A stretch of DNA of 64,000 nt, taken from positions 62,001 to 126,000 of the forward strand of contig NZ_LJSD01000043.1 in NCBI RefSeq assembly GCF_001303895.1, in the 5' to 3' direction. Both the position numbers and the translations under genes were made by a program. The notes beneath the pieces are model-generated. The model ran no database searches. It had not been told where the DNA came from and saw only the letters and a program-made list of their open reading frames with translations. The stretch's first letter is position 1. Every line of letters starts with the position of its first letter. The DNA comes from Mesorhizobium sp. 1M-11. Lineage in GTDB: Bacteria > Pseudomonadota > Alphaproteobacteria > Rhizobiales > Rhizobiaceae. Shown piece by piece: positions 52,847 through 61,534 of this stretch.

Positions 52847-53757
52847 TCGCGAACTCACTGACGCCTGTTGGCCCGTCGCCGTTCCTGAAAGGCTTTGATC
52901 TTTTCGATTTTACGACCAGAGCGAAAACGACGCTGCGATTTGCGATCGCCGGCGAAGGGCCGCCGCTTCTCCTTCTGCACGGACATCCCCAGACGCATGT
53001 GACCTGGCGCAAGGTTGCTCCCACGCTTGCCAGGCATTTTACGGTGATTGCGGCGGACCTGCGTGGATATGGCGACAGCAGCAAGCCGTCAGGCGGGGAC
53101 GACCATATCAACTACTCCAAGCGGGTGATGGCGCGGGATCAGGTCGAGCTAATGCAGGCATTGGGCTTCGAGCGCTTTTTCGTGGCGGGGCACGATCGAG
53201 GCGCTCGCGTTGCTCATCGCATGGCGCTCGATCATCCCGATGCTGTCGCCAGGGTGGCCCTACTGGACATTGCGCCAACCGCAACGATGTATGCGCGCAC
53301 CGATCGGGTATTCGCCACGCGTTACTTCTGGTGGTTCTTCTTCATCCAGCCTTATCCACTGCCGGAGCGTCTGATCGGTAACGATCCCGAATTCTTTCTT
53401 CGAGCACATCTCGGTCGGCAGAACGGTCCCGCTGATGCCACGGAGCCGGAGATCTTTTCGGAATATCTGCGCTGCTATCGTGACCCGATGACACAACATG
53501 CTGTTTGCGAGGATTACCGGGCTTCGGCTGGAATCGATCTCGTGCATGATGCCGCAGATGACCACAAACGAATCGCAGCGCCTTTGCTCGCCATGTGGGG
53601 AGCGCGCAGCACCGTGGGAGCTCTTTATGATGTCGAGCAAACCTGGCTGGAGAAGGCGCTGGACGTGAAGGGTAGGGCGCTCGATTGCGGCCACAACCTT
53701 CAGGAGGAATGTCCGGCCCTGGTGGCGGAAGAGCTCTTTTCGTTCTTCATGAGCTGA
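52828..53757 (+). CDS. Alpha/beta hydrolase, haloacetate-dehalogenase-like
   Basis: A 309-residue hydrolase. LLLLHGHPQTHVTWRKVAPT is the oxyanion-hole region and FVAGHDRGARVAHRMALDHP carries the Asp nucleophile with the two flanking Arg of the haloacetate dehalogenase group. The acid is near LLDIAPTA and the His in CGHNLQEE. The residues before the conserved Trp read YFWWFFF, whereas fluoroacetate dehalogenases from memory have His-Trp there, so defluorination is doubtful and the substrate is open. It overlaps leuD by 19 bases. Its 3' end overlaps the convergent LysR gene by 58 bases. Confidence 0.85.
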   Translation: MAGTEVIANSLTPVGPSPFLKGFDLFDFTTRAKTTLRFAIAGEGPPLLLLHGHPQTHVTWRKVAPTLARHFTVIAADLRGYGDSSKPSGGDDHINYSKRVMARDQVELMQALGFERFFVAGHDRGARVAHRMALDHPDAVARVALLDIAPTATMYARTDRVFATRYFWWFFFIQPYPLPERLIGNDPEFFLRAHLGRQNGPADATEPEIFSEYLRCYRDPMTQHAVCEDYRASAGIDLVHDAADDHKRIAAPLLAMWGARSTVGALYDVEQTWLEKALDVKGRALDCGHNLQEECPALVAEELFSFFMS

Positions 53758-54641
53758 TCGCTCTGGCGGCTCACACGCTGCCAAAAGCGTTCCGCCGTCT
53801 GCGTCTGCCGCGACTTGGCGCGAAAGAGATGGATTTCGATGGAAACCTCGTCCTCGGGGACGCCAATTTTCATCAGTCGACCGGAAGCGATGTCGTCAGC
53901 CACAAGGCTGAGAGGTGACCACGCCAGCCCGCGTCCGTCGCGGGCCATTGTCACCAGCATTGTGGCAAGATGTGAGGAAAAGACAGGATCCGGTGGCAGG
54001 CGCCTGCCGTTTTGCTCCCAGGCGGCATTGAGAATGCGGCCCATGCCAGATTCCGTCGAATAGGCCAGAAAAGGCCCATTTTCCATGATTTGGGTCGAGG
54101 CGAGCGATGGTGCAGCAACCGGCACCAATATGTCCGTTCCCAGCGGTACGGATCGAAATCGATCGCCTGTCAGCCTGTTGAAGGCGGCGGGATGGTGATG
54201 GCAGAGCAGGAACTGGCTCCGGCCTTCGATCATGAACTGCTCGCAGCGGACCATCGAATCCGCGATCAGCTGCACGGAAGTCAGCAGTGGCTCGTCAGAT
54301 TCCAACTGGCGCAGCCATGGCGGGAAGAAAGTCAAAGACAAGGCGTGCGTGGATGCGAATACCAGCGTTTCCGTGGCCGTTTGTGCGGCGCTCATTGCGT
54401 CACGACGCGCAGTCTCAAGCTGCCGGAGAATCTCTTCGGCGAATGGCCTGAGGCGTTCTCCAGCGTTGGTTAGTTCGATCGAGTGTGAGCTTCTGTCGAA
54501 AAGAGGGGCGCCGACCCATTCCTCAAGGCACTTGATTCTCCTGCTGAAGGCAGGTTGGCTGATGGCTCGCCGCTCGGCTGCCCGAGAAAATCCACCCTCG
54601 CGTATTACCGCGAGAAAATCCAACAGCCAGACTGTATCCAC
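53700..54641 (-). CDS. LysR-family transcriptional regulator
   Basis: A 313-residue regulator: the N-terminal winged helix-turn-helix is VWLLDFLAVIREGGFSRAAE, RRAISQPAFSRRIKCLEEWV, and the effector domain follows. It is convergent with the hydrolase gene with a 58-base overlap at the 3' ends, which means the transcripts are mutually antisense there. The likely target is the leuC/M20 divergent promoter with its T-N11-A palindrome. The start lies 14 bases after the map stop, so it may be co-transcribed with map. Confidence 0.9.
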   Translation of the reverse strand: MDTVWLLDFLAVIREGGFSRAAERRAISQPAFSRRIKCLEEWVGAPLFDRSSHSIELTNAGERLRPFAEEILRQLETARRDAMSAAQTATETLVFASTHALSLTFFPPWLRQLESDEPLLTSVQLIADSMVRCEQFMIEGRSQFLLCHHHPAAFNRLTGDRFRSVPLGTDILVPVAAPSLASTQIMENGPFLAYSTESGMGRILNAAWEQNGRRLPPDPVFSSHLATMLVTMARDGRGLAWSPLSLVADDIASGRLMKIGVPEDEVSIEIHLFRAKSRQTQTAERFWQRVSRQSDQLMKNEKSSSATRAGHSS

Positions 54642-54655
54642 GCCGGACCCCGGGA

Positions 54656-55486
54656 CTAGAGTGGCGGAAGACCCGGCCTGTCGAGCCCCTTCGGCGACAG
54701 CGTGAAAATCTCGCAGCCGGTCGAGGTCACGCCGATCGTGTGCTCATACTGTGCCGACAGCGAACGGTCGCGGGTGACCGCCGTCCAGCCGTCGGAAAGA
54801 ACCTTCACATGCGGCCGACCGAGATTGATCATCGGCTCCACCGTGAAGATCATGCCGGGGCGCATTTCCACACCTTCGTTGGCATGGCCGTAGTGCAGGA
54901 TGTTCGGCGCGTCGTGGAACAGCCGGCCGACGCCATGGCCGCAAAAATCACGGACCACGGAACAGCGTTCGCCTTCGGCATAGACTTGGATCGCCTGGCC
55001 GATGGCGCCCGTGCGCACGCCGGGACGGATCGCGGCAATGCCGCGCATCAGGCACTCATGCGTCACTTCCATCAGCCGCTCGGCGGCGCGCTTGACGGTA
55101 CCGACCGGATACATGCGACTGGAATCGCCATGCCAGCCGTCCAGGATGTAGGTGACGTCGATATTGACGATATCGCCGTCACGCAGCGGCTTGTCATCGG
55201 GGATGCCATGACAAACGACATGATTGATCGACGTGCAGGACGACTTCGTGTAGCCACGATAGTTGAGCGTGGCCGGCAGCGCGCCATGGTCCATGCCGAA
55301 CTCGAAGACGAAACGGTCGATGGTATTCGTGGTGACGCCAGGCTTCACGATGTCGACCAATTCATCCAGGCATTGCGCGGTCAGCAGGCAAGCCTTGCGC
55401 ATGCCGGCAAAGCTCTCCTCATTGTAGAGCCTGATCTGGCCGGTGTTGCGCAGTGGGGCTGTTTCTGCGTCGAGATAGGTGACCAT
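54656..55486 (-). CDS. map: Methionine aminopeptidase, type I
   Basis: A 276-residue enzyme that removes the initiator Met. The metal ligands are in DGDIVNIDVTYILDGWHGDS (two Asp), FCGHGVGRLFHDAPNILHYG (His), FTVEPMINLGRPHVKV (Glu) and SAQYEHTIGVT (Glu). The substrate His is in SINHVVCHGIPDDKPLRDGD. A short N-terminal extension precedes NEESFAGMRKACLLTAQCLD. It is a housekeeping gene between the accessory island and the glycosyltransferase. Confidence 0.95.
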   Translation of the reverse strand: MVTYLDAETAPLRNTGQIRLYNEESFAGMRKACLLTAQCLDELVDIVKPGVTTNTIDRFVFEFGMDHGALPATLNYRGYTKSSCTSINHVVCHGIPDDKPLRDGDIVNIDVTYILDGWHGDSSRMYPVGTVKRAAERLMEVTHECLMRGIAAIRPGVRTGAIGQAIQVYAEGERCSVVRDFCGHGVGRLFHDAPNILHYGHANEGVEMRPGMIFTVEPMINLGRPHVKVLSDGWTAVTRDRSLSAQYEHTIGVTSTGCEIFTLSPKGLDRPGLPPL

Positions 55487-55644
55487 GGTATCCGGAAGCG
55501 TTTGTTTTCGGGCAGATTATCATGTGACACCGATGGCGTCGTTCTTCAACCTTTTGCATTGCATTGGCAGCGAGACAGGCGGCATTGACCGTGTTAGATG
55601 CCGATGGTTGGGGGAGATAGGGCATCTAGACGGGACGGTATTCC

Positions 55645-57159
55645 GTGTCGAGTATCTTCAGGCAGCTGCTCGGCTGGCCGGGCTGGCGCGCATCTCCCGC
55701 GCAATGGCAGATCAACATGCTGGAAGGGTGGGCCAGATGCTGGCTCCCGTTCGTGCTTGGCGCGGGACTCCTCCTCTATTTTCCCTATCTGGGGCTGCGC
55801 CCGCTTCGTTTCGAAGAAGGTCGGCGCGCCCTGCAGGTTTTGGAGATGCTGGACGGCGACGCCTGGTGGCATCTCAAGTTTATCGGCACGCCCTACGTCA
55901 ACAAACCGCCCTTCACGCCCTGGCTGATGGCAGCGGTGGCCGCGCTACGCGGCATTCTGGATGAGGTGTCGATCCGCTTGCCGGGCGTGATTGCCGCGTT
56001 GGCCGGCGCGCTTTCGGCCGGCGCTGCTGCTCTTGTCCTTGCACCGCGAGACCGGAAGGTAGCGGCCCTGACGGCGGGACTGGCCTTTCTCTGCTCGGTG
56101 CAGATTCTACTGAGGGCACGCATCGGCGAGACCGATGTCACCGTCACCGCTCTGTGCGGCATGGCGCTGGCGCTCTGGTTGTTTGGCCGTGCGCGACGGT
56201 ACTTCACCCTCGTGCTCTGGCTCGGCATTGCCGCACTTCTCGCATGTGCGGCGATGACCAAAGGCCCGATCCCGGTTGCCTTTTCAGCTCTGCCGATGAT
56301 TGTCATCCCGCTTGTTGAACGGAAGCCGCGTGATGCTCTTGCTGCCATCGCCGTGGTCGTGCTCGCGCATCTGCCGATGCTGGCTTGGGCCTGGTCGAAC
56401 CACCCCGATGCAGGCGCCGCGCATTGGATCAGCGAAATGCGGCTGGGCGGCGAGGTGGGTGGTGACAATCGACTAACGCGGTTGCTGCATCTCAGCGATC
56501 TGCCCCTGGCGATACTCTACCAACTGCCATTCCTGCCGGTTGCGGTTGCCATGGTCTTTGCACGCTCCGATTTGCCGCAGGAGCGGCGCTGGGTCGTCGA
56601 CGCATTGCTTTTGGCTGCCGTCCCGATGGGCGTGCTGACCACAATCCTGCCGATCGGCCGGACACGCTATTCGATGCCTGCAACATGGCCGCTGGCCGTC
56701 ATGGCAGGGCTGTGGGTGTCGATGAACTGGCGCCGGCTCTATTTCGCGCATTTCGTCATCGGCGCCGGCCTGACCGTCGCGGTTTTCGTGCAACTGGTGC
56801 AGATCGTCCTTATGGATGGGCGCACCGGCGGTCAGCGTCAGCTGCGTGCCGATGTCGAAGCTTTTTCAACGGTGATGAAAGACCTGCCGCCGGGATCGAT
56901 GCCCGTAGTTTGGGATCGTGACCATATGAACGAGAACATTCTGGTTTACGGCCATCGCAAGATGTTCGAGCTGGGGCACGATGAGCTCGATTGCCAGGTG
57001 ACAAGCGGCTATCTGGTTGCTGGTGCTTCCGATCTCGCTGTGTTGGATGCTTCGCCCAACTGGACAAAAGTGGAATCGTTGTCGGATTGGGGAGCGCTTT
57101 ACAAACGGGTTCCTGATACGCCGACGCGAAACTGCAAACCGCGCTTCGCTCCTGCTTGA
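55645..57159 (+). CDS. ArnT-like membrane glycosyltransferase (GT-C, family 39/83 type)
   Basis: A 504-residue protein with about ten to twelve membrane helices. The early motif RFEEGRRALQVLEMLDGDAW, with its acidic pair, and IGTPYVNKPPFTPWLMAAV correspond to the dE-R...KPPL signature of ArnT-like lipid-linked sugar transferases. It likely transfers a sugar from a polyprenyl carrier onto lipid A, another glycolipid or protein at the periplasmic face. The start is GTG at 55645. It is divergent from map and stands alone. Confidence 0.85.
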   Translation: MSSIFRQLLGWPGWRASPAQWQINMLEGWARCWLPFVLGAGLLLYFPYLGLRPLRFEEGRRALQVLEMLDGDAWWHLKFIGTPYVNKPPFTPWLMAAVAALRGILDEVSIRLPGVIAALAGALSAGAAALVLAPRDRKVAALTAGLAFLCSVQILLRARIGETDVTVTALCGMALALWLFGRARRYFTLVLWLGIAALLACAAMTKGPIPVAFSALPMIVIPLVERKPRDALAAIAVVVLAHLPMLAWAWSNHPDAGAAHWISEMRLGGEVGGDNRLTRLLHLSDLPLAILYQLPFLPVAVAMVFARSDLPQERRWVVDALLLAAVPMGVLTTILPIGRTRYSMPATWPLAVMAGLWVSMNWRRLYFAHFVIGAGLTVAVFVQLVQIVLMDGRTGGQRQLRADVEAFSTVMKDLPPGSMPVVWDRDHMNENILVYGHRKMFELGHDELDCQVTSGYLVAGASDLAVLDASPNWTKVESLSDWGALYKRVPDTPTRNCKPRFAPA

Positions 57160-57354
57160 TCGACGCTGCAACCAGGCGCTTGTTTCTATTCGAGCGGAAA
57201 ACGACCTCGGCGGGGCTGCATCGGATATGTCTGTTGCAGAGATACAACCAGTGGTCGCGCTCTTGCCACAATTCACCATAAAAGCCTCTGGCAAGGAACT
57301 TCCACTCAGAAAAGACGTTCACGCCCGGGTGGAGGCAGTTCAAGAGGCGTCGTC

Positions 57355-57651
57355 ATGCGCGAATTGCAGTTTGCCATACCCGTTCGCATTGTTCCGGTCC
57401 CCGACCAGCCGGTCGAGGAGATCTATGGCGTGGAACAGGCGATGGACTTCCTGTCCGAATGGCCGACTGGCAAGCAGGGCAAACTCTATCAGACGGCCTT
57501 CAATGCCTGTTTTGGGGCCAGTGTCGGCGTCGCGACGTCGGAAGATGCCTGCCGTGCCTTTGCGGCTTTCTGCCGTGCCAGCGGCATCATGGCCAAGGAC
57601 ATGATGCGCCCGCGCAAGCGTGGCGACGGATCGGAAATGCTGCCGATCTGA
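57355..57651 (+). CDS. DUF982 protein
   Basis: A 98-residue small protein: IVPVPDQPVEEIYGVEQAMD, FLSEWPTGKQGKLYQTAFNA and TSEDACRAFAAFCRASGIMA match the DUF982 family, which is expanded in Rhizobium and Mesorhizobium and of unknown role. ATG 57355 follows AAGAGGCGTCGTC. It lies between the glycosyltransferase and the convergent RidA gene, without an operon partner. Confidence 0.85.
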   Translation: MRELQFAIPVRIVPVPDQPVEEIYGVEQAMDFLSEWPTGKQGKLYQTAFNACFGASVGVATSEDACRAFAAFCRASGIMAKDMMRPRKRGDGSEMLPI

Positions 57652-57784
57652 TCGGTTCCGCGAAGCTCCGGATACGACGTCTCCGAGAAACTTCGCTATA
57701 CGACGCGGATTTCCCCCGCCAGATCCGTTCTCCCATCGTACCCTTGAAGCCTGCCAGGTCATCGTTGCGCGTGGGGCGGTGTTC

Positions 57785-58129
57785 TCAACAAGCTGCAGTG
57801 AACAGAATTTCGACCAGCAGTGTGGGGCGGGCAAGCTTGCACTCCGCAGTCGCCCTGGCTGGCGGATTTGAGGGATCAATCCAGGATTCCCACATGGTAT
57901 TCATTTCGGCAAAGTAAGCCATGTCGCTCAGCCAGATCGTTGCGGTCAGAAGGCGCGACCTGTCGGTTCCAGCCAGTTTCAGGCTTTCGTCGGCCTTGGC
58001 GAGAACCTGCCGCATCTGGTCCTCAAATCCTTGCGAGGCGTCCTCCGCCGTCATTCCCGCCAGATAGGCTATCCCGGCATGTTTGACGACGCGGCTCATA
58101 CGGGGGCCGCACTCTATGCGCTCTATCAT
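57785..58129 (-). CDS. RidA-family protein (YjgF/YER057c/UK114)
   Basis: A 114-residue trimeric-fold protein: GIAYLAGMTAEDASQGFEDQ, LTATIWLSDMAYFAEMNTMW and PSNPPARATAECKLARP, the last containing the conserved Arg of enamine/imine deaminases. RidA proteins destroy reactive enamines produced by amino-acid-degrading enzymes. It is the last gene of the liv-type operon (47 bases after the permease stop), which suggests that the imported compound is deaminated. Confidence 0.9.
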   Translation of the reverse strand: MIERIECGPRMSRVVKHAGIAYLAGMTAEDASQGFEDQMRQVLAKADESLKLAGTDRSRLLTATIWLSDMAYFAEMNTMWESWIDPSNPPARATAECKLARPTLLVEILFTAAC

Positions 58130-58176
58130 ATGTATGTCTTTCCAGCGGTTGGCGAAATGAAACGGCTTTCCGGAAG

Positions 58177-59136
58177 TCAGCTTGCTTTCGCGCTAGCCCA
58201 GCGTCGTTGCTGCACCGACCTGTCCAGTCGCTTGCCGACGGCGGCAATAATGCCTTCGCGGAAGAAGAGCACGACAAGAAGAGCGACGGCGGTGATGATA
58301 ACCAGCGTATACTCGGCGCCGAAGCCGCGCACGAAATGCTCCAGGGAACGGATGACGATCACTCCGACGAGCGCGCCATAGCGATGGCCGAGCCCCCCGA
58401 TCACGGCCATCGCCACAACCATGCCCATTTCGCTCATGGACAGCATGGAAGGCGCAAGCACGCCGACATAGTTGGCGTAGAAGGCGCCGGCCAACCCCGC
58501 CAGTCCGGCGGTGATCATGAAGGCGTAGACCTTGATCCGGAAGATATCGACACCGATCCCCCGGGCTACCTCTTCCTCGTCGCGTACCGACTGCATGAGC
58601 AGGCCGATGCGACCGTCGAGCACGAGGTTCTGTATGACGAAGAACGCCGCCACCAGGAGCCCAGAGAGGATGAGATAGGGCGAACGGTCGAACCCGGCGA
58701 CGAGCTTGGGAAGTTGCATTCCCATCGAACCGCCGGTGATGTCCGAGGCTGCAGCCAGGAAGACTGCGAAGGCTCCCGCGAAAGCGAAGGTGATGAGAGG
58801 GAGCTGCACGCCCCGCACGCGTAGGGCGACGAGACCGAGCAGCCCGCCGATCGCGGCTGTGAATACGGGGATAATCAGGAAGGCCAGCCAACCCGAAACC
58901 CCGAAAGCGTTGACTATCGCTGCGGTGCCGTAGGCGCCCGCTGCCGCCAACCCGACATGTGCGAATGAATACTGGCCCGCGAACCCTGCCAGCAAGTTCC
59001 AGGATCCGGCAAGAAGGAGGTAATAAGCTGAAAGGATGAGGAGATCTGCGAAGATGGGCTTCACGCCGATGGAAGCGATCGCAACGCCCGACACGGCGAA
59101 GATCGCCGCGATTGCGTAATGCATGGACTTCGTCAC
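58177..59136 (-). CDS. Branched-chain-amino-acid-type ABC permease, LivM-like
   Basis: A 319-residue protein with about nine membrane helices. LILSAYYLLLAGSWNLLAGF and AGQYSFAHVGLAAAGAYGTA are the LivM signatures, and the EAA-type loop is GIGVDIFRIKVYAFMITAGL. Its start overlaps the ATPase stop by four bases (ATGA). It forms the heterodimeric channel with the LivH-like protein. Confidence 0.93.
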   Translation of the reverse strand: MTKSMHYAIAAIFAVSGVAIASIGVKPIFADLLILSAYYLLLAGSWNLLAGFAGQYSFAHVGLAAAGAYGTAAIVNAFGVSGWLAFLIIPVFTAAIGGLLGLVALRVRGVQLPLITFAFAGAFAVFLAAASDITGGSMGMQLPKLVAGFDRSPYLILSGLLVAAFFVIQNLVLDGRIGLLMQSVRDEEEVARGIGVDIFRIKVYAFMITAGLAGLAGAFYANYVGVLAPSMLSMSEMGMVVAMAVIGGLGHRYGALVGVIVIRSLEHFVRGFGAEYTLVIITAVALLVVLFFREGIIAAVGKRLDRSVQQRRWASAKAS

Positions 59137-59879
59137 GATACCACTCCCGAACCTTCGCGGCTCATCCAGTTCCGGACGATGCTTTCCAGCCGCTCGCTGA
59201 CGTCTTCCGCCGTTCCTTCGGTATCGTTCTGGCCCATCGCCAGGACATAGACACGGTCGGCCACTTCCAGGGCCTCTCGCACGTTTTGTTCGACCAGAAG
59301 CACTGTGACGGACCTGCGTTCCTTGAGGCGCGCCAACTCCCGATAGACCTCGCGCACCATCACGGGACTGAGGCCTGCGGTCGGCTCGTCAAGGAGAAGG
59401 AGACTGGGTTCTCCCACGAGACCTCGCGCGATCTCGACGAGTTTCTGCTGTCCACCGGACAGGTCGCCTGCCTTGCGCTCGAGGTAAGGGCGTATGGACT
59501 CGAACAACGCCCCGCATGCCTGCACCCGTTGGTTTAGCCAGTCCCGTTCGGATCGCCTGTGCCACCCGCCGAGACGGAGATTCTCCGCTACGGTCATCTG
59601 GCCGAACACAGACGATTCCTGGGGAACGAAGGAGATACCTGCCTTCACCAAGTCCACAGTTGGCAGCCCTTCCACGCGGCGTTCGCCGAGTTTGACCTCG
59701 CCGCGCGTGACTGGCGCAACGCCTGCAACCCCTTTCAGCAACGTGGATTTCCCCGCTCCGTTCGGACCGATGATCGCAGTCATCGTATTGGCAGCCGCAC
59801 ACAAGTTCACGCCACGCAAGATCTCCACATCGCTTTCATAGGCGACACGAAGGTCTGTGATTTCAATGGGTACACTCAT
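59133..59879 (-). CDS. ABC transporter ATPase, LivF-like
   Basis: A 248-residue ATPase. Walker A is AIIGPNGAGKSTLLKGVAGV, signature LSGGQQKLVEIARGLVGEPS, Walker B LLLLDEPTAGLSPVMV. The start at 59879 (MSVPIEITDL) overlaps the preceding stop by four bases (ATGA); the longer frame upstream is not family-like. Confidence 0.93.
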   Translation of the reverse strand: MSVPIEITDLRVAYESDVEILRGVNLCAAANTMTAIIGPNGAGKSTLLKGVAGVAPVTRGEVKLGERRVEGLPTVDLVKAGISFVPQESSVFGQMTVAENLRLGGWHRRSERDWLNQRVQACGALFESIRPYLERKAGDLSGGQQKLVEIARGLVGEPSLLLLDEPTAGLSPVMVREVYRELARLKERRSVTVLLVEQNVREALEVADRVYVLAMGQNDTEGTAEDVSERLESIVRNWMSREGSGVVS

Positions 59880-60589
59880 GCCAGGTAAGCCTCCCGAACC
59901 CTGGAATCGGCGGATATTTCGTCGGGGGTTCCCATCGTCAGGACTTTCCCGGCCGCCAGAACCACGACGCGCTGGCACAATCCGAAGACCCATGGAAGGT
60001 CGTGACTGATGACGATGAAGCCTGTGCCGGCATCGCGCATTTCGGCAATGATCGAACGCATCACCTCCATGATTACAGGGTTTACCCCAGCCGTCGGTTC
60101 GTCGAGAAGTGCCACGGCGGGGCGCGCGAGGAGGAGCCTGGCGAAATCGATAAGCTTGCGCTGTCCGCCGGAAAGGCGTTCTGCGGGCCAGTCGGCGACG
60201 GGGCCCAGCCCGACGCGTCTGAGGGCCTCCGCTGCCCTGGTTTCCGCCGTCTTCCTGTCCATGTCACGCACCAGGCCCGTCATCGCGATGTTCTCGACCG
60301 CCGTGAGTTTCCCGAAAGTGCCGCCGTTCTGGTAACTTCTGAAAAGGGGGCGTCGCTTCGCCGCCTTGGGTTCCAGCCCCGTCACGTCATGGCCATCGAG
60401 CACGATAGTCCCCGCGTTCGGTCTGAACTGCCCTGAGATCAGATTCAGGAAGGAGGTCTTTCCCGCCCCGTTGGGACCTACGAGGGCCACCAGTTCGCCA
60501 GCCGTGAGACGAAAGTCCACGCCGTCGATGACGCGGTTGCCCCCGAAAGCCTTCTGCAGGCCAGCAGCTTCGAGAACGATCGCTTTCAT
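59876..60589 (-). CDS. ABC transporter ATPase, LivG-like
   Basis: A 237-residue ATPase. Walker A is ALVGPNGAGKTSFLNLISGQ, signature LSGGQRKLIDFARLLLARPA, Walker B VALLDEPTAGVNPVIM. It overlaps the LivH-like gene by four bases. It pairs with the LivF-like ATPase. Confidence 0.93.
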   Translation of the reverse strand: MKAIVLEAAGLQKAFGGNRVIDGVDFRLTAGELVALVGPNGAGKTSFLNLISGQFRPNAGTIVLDGHDVTGLEPKAAKRRPLFRSYQNGGTFGKLTAVENIAMTGLVRDMDRKTAETRAAEALRRVGLGPVADWPAERLSGGQRKLIDFARLLLARPAVALLDEPTAGVNPVIMEVMRSIIAEMRDAGTGFIVISHDLPWVFGLCQRVVVLAAGKVLTMGTPDEISADSRVREAYLA

Positions 60590-61476
60590 ATCGCACGCCC
60601 CATCTTCCCGAACAGGCCCGCAGGACGCAGCAGGAGAACCGCGATCATCAGCGCGAACCCATATGCGTCGGTATAGCCGCTGGCGACGAATATGGTCCCC
60701 ATCACTTCGACCACGCCGAGCAGGAGGCCCGCCGCCAATGCACCGCCGATGGATCCCATGCCGCCGATGATCACGACGATGAAGGCTTTGACCAGCGCGA
60801 CGACCCCCGAAGAGGGAAACACGAACATCAGAGGGGCAAGCAGTCCTGCCGCGAGCCCGGCAAATGCGCCCGAGACAAGGAAGGCATAGTTCGCATATTT
60901 GTGGATATCGATACCGACGACCGAGGCGCCAAGGGGACTCTGAGTGAGCGCTCGCCAGGCTCGGCCGGTATCTGTCCGGTAGACGATCCAGAAAAGCGTT
61001 CCGATCATCACGATCGCCGCGCTGAAGGCAACGAGACGGTTACCCGACAGGTAGACATAATCGAAGAAGTTCAGGTTGCTCTCCCACAAGCCTGGAAGGT
61101 TGCGGTACGTGGTGCCGAACAGAACGGTCGTCGCCGCGATCAGGAACTGGCTGAGCATGAAGGTGGCGATGATCGTGTACTCGCCTTTCTGACGCATCCG
61201 GGAGAGATAGATCGGCCGAAGAACAACGACGTTTGTGATCAAGGCGACGAGGGCGCCTGCTGCCGCGGCAGCGATCAAGGCAGCCCACGCGGGCATTCCA
61301 AAGCTCGTTACCGCGAAAACCGCAGCGAAACTTCCAAGCATCGCGAACTCGCCGTGGGCGAAATTCACGACCCGCAGAATGCCGAACACGAGCGACAGTC
61401 CGACGGCCAGCAAGGCATACAGTCCACCCTGCAGCAGGCCGAGGATTAGAGATTGGACGATGAGCTGATCCATCAT
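60586..61476 (-). CDS. Branched-chain-amino-acid-type ABC permease, LivH-like
   Basis: A 296-residue permease starting MMDQLIVQSLILGLLQGGLY and continuing ALLAVGLSLVFGILRVVNFA, the LivH signature. The loop SPLGASVVGIDIHKYANYAF corresponds to the coupling loop. Two adjacent ATGs (61476, 61473) are possible; an in-frame ATG at 61530 would add 18 unlikely residues. It lies about 60 bases after the binding protein gene. Confidence 0.92.
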   Translation of the reverse strand: MMDQLIVQSLILGLLQGGLYALLAVGLSLVFGILRVVNFAHGEFAMLGSFAAVFAVTSFGMPAWAALIAAAAAGALVALITNVVVLRPIYLSRMRQKGEYTIIATFMLSQFLIAATTVLFGTTYRNLPGLWESNLNFFDYVYLSGNRLVAFSAAIVMIGTLFWIVYRTDTGRAWRALTQSPLGASVVGIDIHKYANYAFLVSGAFAGLAAGLLAPLMFVFPSSGVVALVKAFIVVIIGGMGSIGGALAAGLLLGVVEVMGTIFVASGYTDAYGFALMIAVLLLRPAGLFGKMGRAI

Positions 61477-61534
61477 CGGTTTTGTCCCATGGTCGGCCCC
61501 GGCCGACATCGCGCCGGGGCTCTGCTTCAATCGG

